Shown here: positions 59,643-64,000 of the stretch, one piece after another | How positions within the stretch are numbered: the first letter of the stretch is position 1 | Layout of the letters: each line of letters opens with the position of its first letter | Source: Coenobita brevimanus | Lineage: Eukaryota > Arthropoda > Malacostraca > Decapoda > Coenobitidae | DNA length: 64,000 bases | Direction: 5' to 3' | NCBI GenBank assembly: GCA_032717465.1 | Contig: CM064690.1 | Span: 6,237,917-6,301,916, forward strand | Translations under genes and position numbers: made by a program | The notes under the pieces: generated by a model | Database searches by the model: none | Seen by the model: only the letters and a program-made list of their open reading frames with translations | Told to the model about the DNA's origin: nothing

Positions 59643-59779
59643 ATTTGGCTCTATATTGTATTTTGTTTTTCTCTTGGAGGGAACTGTTACTGCGGGCTCA
59701 TGGCCTTTGGTTCCTTCTTCCTCGCATAAAAAAAAAAAAAAAATATAGAGCTACTTAATAGTTCCGAGTCCTGCCAGAG

Positions 59780-59781
59780 TG

Positions 59782-59825
<44 letters not shown>
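59780..59825. repeat. (GT)n
   Basis: About 40 bases of (GT)n. Confidence 0.95.
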
Positions 59826-59828
<3 letters not shown>

Positions 59829-59867
59829 TCCTCCACAGTAGTAAGAAGAGTGGACACGGGCCCAGTG

Positions 59868-60418
59868 TACGTTCGTTCGTTTGAAGATTCCCTGCACCTA
59901 AAGAGCAGGCCGGGCCACACATTAGCCCCATCAGTGGGGTATGGGCTGATTAAAAAAAACAGTAATGGGAGAAGACATGGCCTGAAGACTGGCCAGCACA
60001 CACACCCTGTCTCTTGGCTGGCTTTGTGGTGTGTGTGCCAGAGTGAACGTTCGTTCGTTCGTTCGTTTTAAGATACCCATCACCTGTAGTGAAGGCCTGG
60101 CCATACATTAGCCCGGTCATGAGTGAACATATTAAATAACATTTATATGTTCTCCTCTGAACACTTCTCGTTTATACCAGGGTGAATATTTCACTGATCT
60201 CTTCTGATCACTATGCATACCACAATGGATATTAAATTGAATTCTACTGAACATTCTTCAAACACACCACAAAGCCAGCCTGAAGACAGGATGTGTGTGC
60301 TGGCCAATCCCCCTTTGTATTTTTCAGTCAGCCCACACCCCACTGACAGGGCTAATGTGTGGTCCGGCCTGCGCTATAGGTTCAGGGACTCTTACAAACG
60401 AACGAACGAACATTCCTG
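59868..60418. repeat. Long inverted repeat with GTTC(GTTC)n ends
   Basis: The left arm (59868-60035) and the right arm (60250-60418, opposite strand) align over about 165 bases. Both contain GTTCGTTCGTTTG, CAGGCCGG, CCACACATTAGCCC, TCAGTGGGGT, GGCCAGCACACACA and GGCTGGCTTTGTGGTGTGT. Between them, a partial direct copy at 60046-60115 (GTTCGTTCGTTCGTTTTAAG, CATACATTAGCCCGGTC) is present. No coding content; a foldback-type or MITE-like element is likely. Confidence 0.8.
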
Positions 60419-60572
60419 ACACTCGAGAGCCTTAAGTGAGCATTTAATGACATACTAAGACATATCAGTGACTTTATTAACCTTTTAAAGATCCCTACTG
60501 GACACCTAATATACATCTGAGTGAACGCTAACGTGAACATTTAAATGATCCTTACACTTCACAATATAGATA

Positions 60573-61325
60573 TTAACCCGTCACGTCCCGAGCACTTTCG
60601 CACCTCCAACACCCCCCAGTCCCGAGCATTTTTGGAATTTTTTTTTTTTGGCTAAAACCTCCACTTTTGGTGAGAAACATCAAAAATTCATAGAGAAATC
60701 GCTCACTTGAGGTTTAAAATACTGGATACAGGTAGGAGTACCTCCTTACCTTACAGGGTTTTCTATCAGGCTGGCTGCAAAGAAAACGAGTTCTATGGGA
60801 GGATAACTATTCCACACCACTCATAAACGGTATTTATTTATTTATTTGGTACGATTTTATATGTAGTACAAGAGTATATTGGTTTTCAAACAGTAATATA
60901 GGCATTATAAGCATTGTTTCACTCACTAACTCATCACCATTCCTGACCTTCTTTAGCCACATTACCTGATCATCATTTCTGACTTTCTTCCTCTAATGCT
61001 ATGTAAACTTTGTCCTCCACATTGTCTTCGATTGGGGAATCACTCTGGCCCTGAATGTGTTTATTGGCCAGGTCACTGGTAACAGGTGAATTGCCGAGAC
61101 AATGGGGGGGGGAGGTTATGCAGTGTAAGGCATTGTACCTGCTTGGCATCTTGCAGAGGAATAGAGGAATGTGTCCCATGTATACGTACGAAAAATCACG
61201 CACAAAAATTGAAAATTGTGAAAATTAGGGACCTTGCAATTGCACGACGTACCAGTACGTCGCCGGGACTGGCAAATGCAAAATGTTGCAACGTACCCAT
61301 ATGTCGAAGGGACGGGGCGGGTTAA
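60573..61325 (-). mobile_element. piggyBac-type internal-deletion element, copy 2
   Basis: The same family as 24253-25019 in opposite orientation, flanked by TTAA (60573-60576, 61322-61325), with ends TTAACCCGTCACGTCCCGA and TTAACCCGCCCCGTCCCTT. The CGACGTACTGGTACGTCG palindrome is kept (61245-61262). The minus-strand frame retains 'PVTSDLANKHIQGQSDSPIE' and the 'ALEEES' stretch. Internal simple repeat (ATTT)n near 60835-60846. Confidence 0.82.
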
Positions 61326-61499
61326 AGTGAACATTTAACTCGATTAAACACTTCAGTCCTATCAGAGTGAATGTTGAAGAGATATCTTATATTGGTTCAG
61401 TGGTATGGAAATTGTCTTTTATAGAAAGGCACTAATCCTAGAAGGATTTGACCCAATGACATTAACCAAGCAGGGAATGGGATAAACCGCTATTGTGCA
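61326..61499. other. Spacer
   Basis: Nothing recognised. Confidence 0.5.
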
Positions 61500-61589
61500 G
61501 TTGTTAACAGGCCAAAAAATTTGTAACACGGCCTTTTTTGTTTTTTTGGGGGCCTATCGATCATTGGGGCCTAAGCCCCTAGTCATTAA

Positions 61590-61637
<48 letters not shown>

Positions 61638-62078
61638 TCACACACACTTCAATGCATATATATACAGACACTTTCATGCACACTTACACACATAATTTTT
61701 ATTTTATTTTCTTAGTTTCATCTATTTTTTTCTTAGTTTTATATTTCTAGACCTTATATTACTTATAAAGAAAAACATAAAGATCACCTAACAGACAAAT
61801 CTTTAACCTATACTTAATCCTAAAGAGATAAATAGCTAGACCTACACTAATGGTAAAAACACCTCGACCAAGAGAACACCATTGACATACCTGCAGTCAT
61901 CACCTGGTGATTGTCAGTCAAGGTACAACCTAATATAGGGGACATCAATATATGAAAGAGAACCAGATGAGTCAGGAACATTTCCATATACGTCAGCTGT
62001 CGGTCCTAATTAGGACAACTTAAACAAGATGGTATAATATATTTACATAATATGTACAAAAAGCGAAGGACCTCGCCC
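61500..62078 (-). mobile_element. 3' end of the RNase H LINE, second copy
   Basis: Minus-strand match to 45268-45957: CGAGGTCCTTCGCTTTTTGTAC, CAGCTGACGTATATGGAAAT, TGATGTCCCCTATATTAGG, GTGTAGGTCTAGCTATTT, then the (TG)/(TA) stretch and GGGGCTTAGGCCCC with an A-rich end. Only the second of the two UTR repeats is present. The copy is truncated at 62078. Confidence 0.85.
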
Positions 62079-62100
62079 AAAAACACGGGCGTTATCTGGT

Positions 62101-62103
62101 TGC

Positions 62104-62136
<33 letters not shown>
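62101..62136. repeat. (GA)n
   Basis: About 34 bases. Confidence 0.93.
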
Positions 62137-62138
<2 letters not shown>

Positions 62139-63085
62139 AGTATTACGGATGAAATGGAATATAGAGAGAATCAGAAGAAATAGCCTAAACAAATGGAAGT
62201 GAATGGAGAGAGGAAGAAATACGACACGGTTTAACCCCTACACCGCGGGCATGTTTACCAATGTTTTGCGTGGCCCGCGGGGTTATTCGGGCTCCGACAG
62301 ACTCTCAAAAAATATTTGCCAAAAATCAGTTATTAGTCCTAGAATATTAAAATTACATATGCTCATGGCACATACCTTCAGCTTTCTCCTGGAATGTTTG
62401 TTGAGCCTTCATCAGTTACCGTAGGACTTATGGAGACCTCTGAAGTTGGGTAACGAAGTCTCCACTTTACACTTCCCGACAACCCGTAATATGATTACCA
62501 CAGCCAGATATTAACACTATAAACACTACTCTATGATTTTCAAGTAGTTTGGGATCCATACTCCAAAAAAAAACCCACTGTGAAAGCAATGAAAATTACG
62601 AGCGCGTATGACCGTCGCACTTGCGCTAGTTCGCTCTTGGTACTCTGTCATTTATTATTCATAAAACCCCTCACACTTTATATTTCTATTACTATATCAC
62701 ACTTATATATATCTGGAGTTTTTCTCCATAAGTTTCCTTCAGTAGTATTAGTTTATTGTCACTGAAGTCATTCAATTTTTCCTTCAGTAAAATACGTAGA
62801 GAGCCACGGATTCACTTTCACTGTTATAACATAAAGTATTTGTACTCATATTCTTATATTACTAAGTACTTACATTACTATTTACATTTCCTATTGTATT
62901 TTCAATATTTACCCTTCTATTTCACTTACACTATGTTAGTCACTGTCACTTTCAGTAAGATAAAGCTATAATACACTGTTCAATCATATGTACTGAACAT
63001 CCATTGCTTTCACTTGCTATTTACACATTATTTACACATTATTTCCACATTATTTCCACATTACTCTCCTGTCCCACTAGCACTT

Positions 63086-63208
63086 TTAGAACTGCTTCTG
63101 GGTGTGGTAATCAAAGAAGCAGGTAACACAGAGGGGAACCTGGCACTCAGCGCACTGCCAAGAGGTGCGTTTGTGCTCAGGTGTGCGGTGGGTGGTATGT
63201 GCACACAC
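63086..63208 (-). pseudogene. Cysteine-rich tail of the transposase beyond a TAG
   Basis: Forty codons in frame with the transposase, containing at least six Cys and paired His, ending at TAA (63086-63088). In known piggyBac enzymes this cross-brace zinc domain binds the transposon ends. Its survival past the stop means that the stop is recent or is read through. Confidence 0.75.
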
Positions 63209-64000
63209 CTAACATCTGCGGATCACAGCCTTCCTTTTACCTGTGGCAGGCATTAGCTCCAGTCTGTACCGATCCATATACGCCCTCTGCTCAAGTCGGT
63301 CGGGAAGTGTTACTGGATGGCGCCTTGGAGTTGCTGCTGTCACCCTACCATATCTTTCCAGCAGCTGCTGAACACAAATCCTGGCAAACAGCCTCAGGGA
63401 GAAGGACTTGGGTGGCTTGACCTTCATCTTGTACAGGATGAAAGCGTTCAGCATCGTCATATCTATGAGATGCAGAAAAACTTTCCTGTACCACCTAGTA
63501 TTCTTCCTGAGGCAGTCGATCTCACCAATCATCATGTCGGACTTGTCCACCAGCCGCATGTTGATATTGTAGTCTAACACAGCATCAGGTTTCATCACAG
63601 GTTCGCCTGTCCTACAGTCGACCTTCCCACTGTCTGTCATTTCCCCCTTATGTACAGTGGTGAGCATGTGCACGACCCTCTTGTCATGCCATCGTATTGC
63701 CAGCATCTTCTCAGACTTGCGTAGGTGCACGTCTCCTCGCTGCGAGGTTCCTGCCTCTGGGAATTTAGGGAAGTGGGCACGATTACTTTTGACAGTGCCG
63801 CAGGAGCCAATGCCGTGCTCTGAAAGGTATTTGGCAAGTTTCGGTGCTGTATAATAGTTGTCTGTATACAGCACATGATTCCCACCAAAATACTTTTCAA
63901 GGAGCACTTTCACTACACAGCCTGAGCAGCCAAGGGGGTGTGCTTTATCGAGATCGACAGTGCTGGCTGAATATATGACGAAGTCAAGGATGTACCCCGT
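63209..64000 (-). CDS. piggyBac-type transposase, C-terminal part
   Basis: Open on the minus strand from the window edge to TAG at 63209-63211 (264 codons seen, 5' end missing). The DDE RNase H-like core of piggyBac transposases is evident: 'GYILDFVIYSA' (strand before the catalytic region), 'YTDNYYTAPKLAKYLSEHGI' with the second catalytic Asp, 'GSCGTVKSNR', 'LAIRWHDKRVVHMLTT', and 'DYNINMRLVDKSDMM' with the later conserved Asp pair. The enzyme cuts and pastes DNA at TTAA. The first catalytic Asp would lie outside the window. After the TAG the same frame continues for 40 codons to TAA at 63086-63088. It encodes a cysteine-rich 'CAECQVPLCVTCFFDYH' segment typical of the C-terminal zinc-binding domain, and the TAG falls within its first Cys-x-x-Cys pair. 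Confidence 0.9.
   Translation of the reverse strand, partial: TGYILDFVIYSASTVDLDKAHPLGCSGCVVKVLLEKYFGGNHVLYTDNYYTAPKLAKYLSEHGIGSCGTVKSNRAHFPKFPEAGTSQRGDVHLRKSEKMLAIRWHDKRVVHMLTTVHKGEMTDSGKVDCRTGEPVMKPDAVLDYNINMRLVDKSDMMIGEIDCLRKNTRWYRKVFLHLIDMTMLNAFILYKMKVKPPKSFSLRLFARICVQQLLERYGRVTAATPRRHPVTLPDRLEQRAYMDRYRLELMPATGKRKAVIRRC

Larger units (their letters stand above)
56684..59743 (+). mobile_element. Near-complete Jockey/CR1-type LINE
   Basis: Runs from an initiation codon in good context through endonuclease, reverse transcriptase, thumb/C-terminal region, a short 3' UTR and an A-tail (59728-59743). The same family supplies the fragments at 12490-12721/18179-18295 and 18858-19175. Defects seen are two frameshifts in the endonuclease part and one in-frame stop after the RT. 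A separate ORF1 is not found upstream, so the 5' end may be lost or the family may lack one. Confidence 0.88.
62231..64000 (-). mobile_element. piggyBac transposon, 3' part (runs off window)
   Basis: The putative 3' terminus is TTAACCCCTACACCGCGGGC at 62231, with the TTAA target and CCC end expected of piggyBac. Just inside, CCGCGGGC and GCCCGCGG (62242-62249, 62273-62280) form a subterminal hairpin. About 800 bases of non-coding 3' sequence precede the transposase stop. The ends differ from those of the two deletion elements, so this is a separate family. The 5' end is outside the window. Confidence 0.7.

Overview
The window looks like non-coding DNA from a large, repeat-dense invertebrate genome. 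A decapod crustacean, possibly a crab, fits best: very high density of (GA)n, (CA)n, (AT)n, (ATC)n and (TTCC)n microsatellites, many 5'-truncated non-LTR retrotransposons, and CCTAA-type arthropod telomere-like motifs. This is inference from style, not a taxonomic match. I find no complete host protein-coding gene, rRNA unit or genuine tRNA gene. Every long protein-coding signal belongs to a transposable element; most other long open frames are translations of simple repeats.

Layout. 0.16-1.55 kb is a 19-21 bp minisatellite. 2.57-3.61 kb is the 3' end of a non-LTR retrotransposon (minus strand). 4-12.5 kb is microsatellites, minisatellites, one tRNA-derived SINE and short dispersed repeats. 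12.72-18.18 kb is a Ty3/gypsy-type LTR element (minus strand) of the unusual gag-PR-INT-RT order, inserted into an older LINE with a 4-bp target duplication. 18.8-21.6 kb holds LINE 3' ends, a second SINE family and a 5S rRNA-derived SINE. 24.25-25.02 kb is a piggyBac-type internal-deletion element. 25.34-26.41 kb is a tandem array of CRE/CCAAT-containing units split by a TIR element with a 9-bp target duplication. 27.2-31.3 kb is pyrimidine-rich microsatellite DNA that is an old duplicate of 46.4-48.7 kb. 31.5-41.1 kb is a cluster of eight more tRNA-derived SINEs embedded in (AT)n tracts, with a second, plus-strand copy of the LTR element (33.98-39.46 kb) between two tandem copies of a SINE block. 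42.8-46.4 kb and 48.8-50.2 kb are duplicates; only the first carries a truncated RNase H-bearing LINE (43.84-45.96 kb). 50.4-51.6 kb is a compound (GT)n minisatellite and GGT-rich DNA. 53.99-54.85 kb is a possible LTR. 56.68-59.74 kb is a nearly full LINE with endonuclease and reverse transcriptase. 59.87-60.42 kb is a long inverted repeat. 60.57-61.33 kb is a second piggyBac-type deletion element, 61.5-62.08 kb a second 3' end of the RNase H LINE, and 62.23-64.0 kb the 3' end of a piggyBac transposon whose transposase runs off the window.

How the parts relate. The LINEs supply likely mobilisation machinery for SINEs: the 5S-derived SINE shares its 3' end with the 2.6-kb LINE. The LTR elements keep LTRs, primer-binding site, polypurine tract, gag, protease and integrase but have lost the reverse transcriptase active site and RNase H through two different deletions, so they could move only with help in trans. 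The most interesting signals are the Gmr1-like LTR element, a UUCG-capped hairpin with compensatory changes in the tRNA-SINE, the 5S-SINE/LINE pairing, and the piggyBac transposase with an in-frame stop in its cysteine-rich tail.
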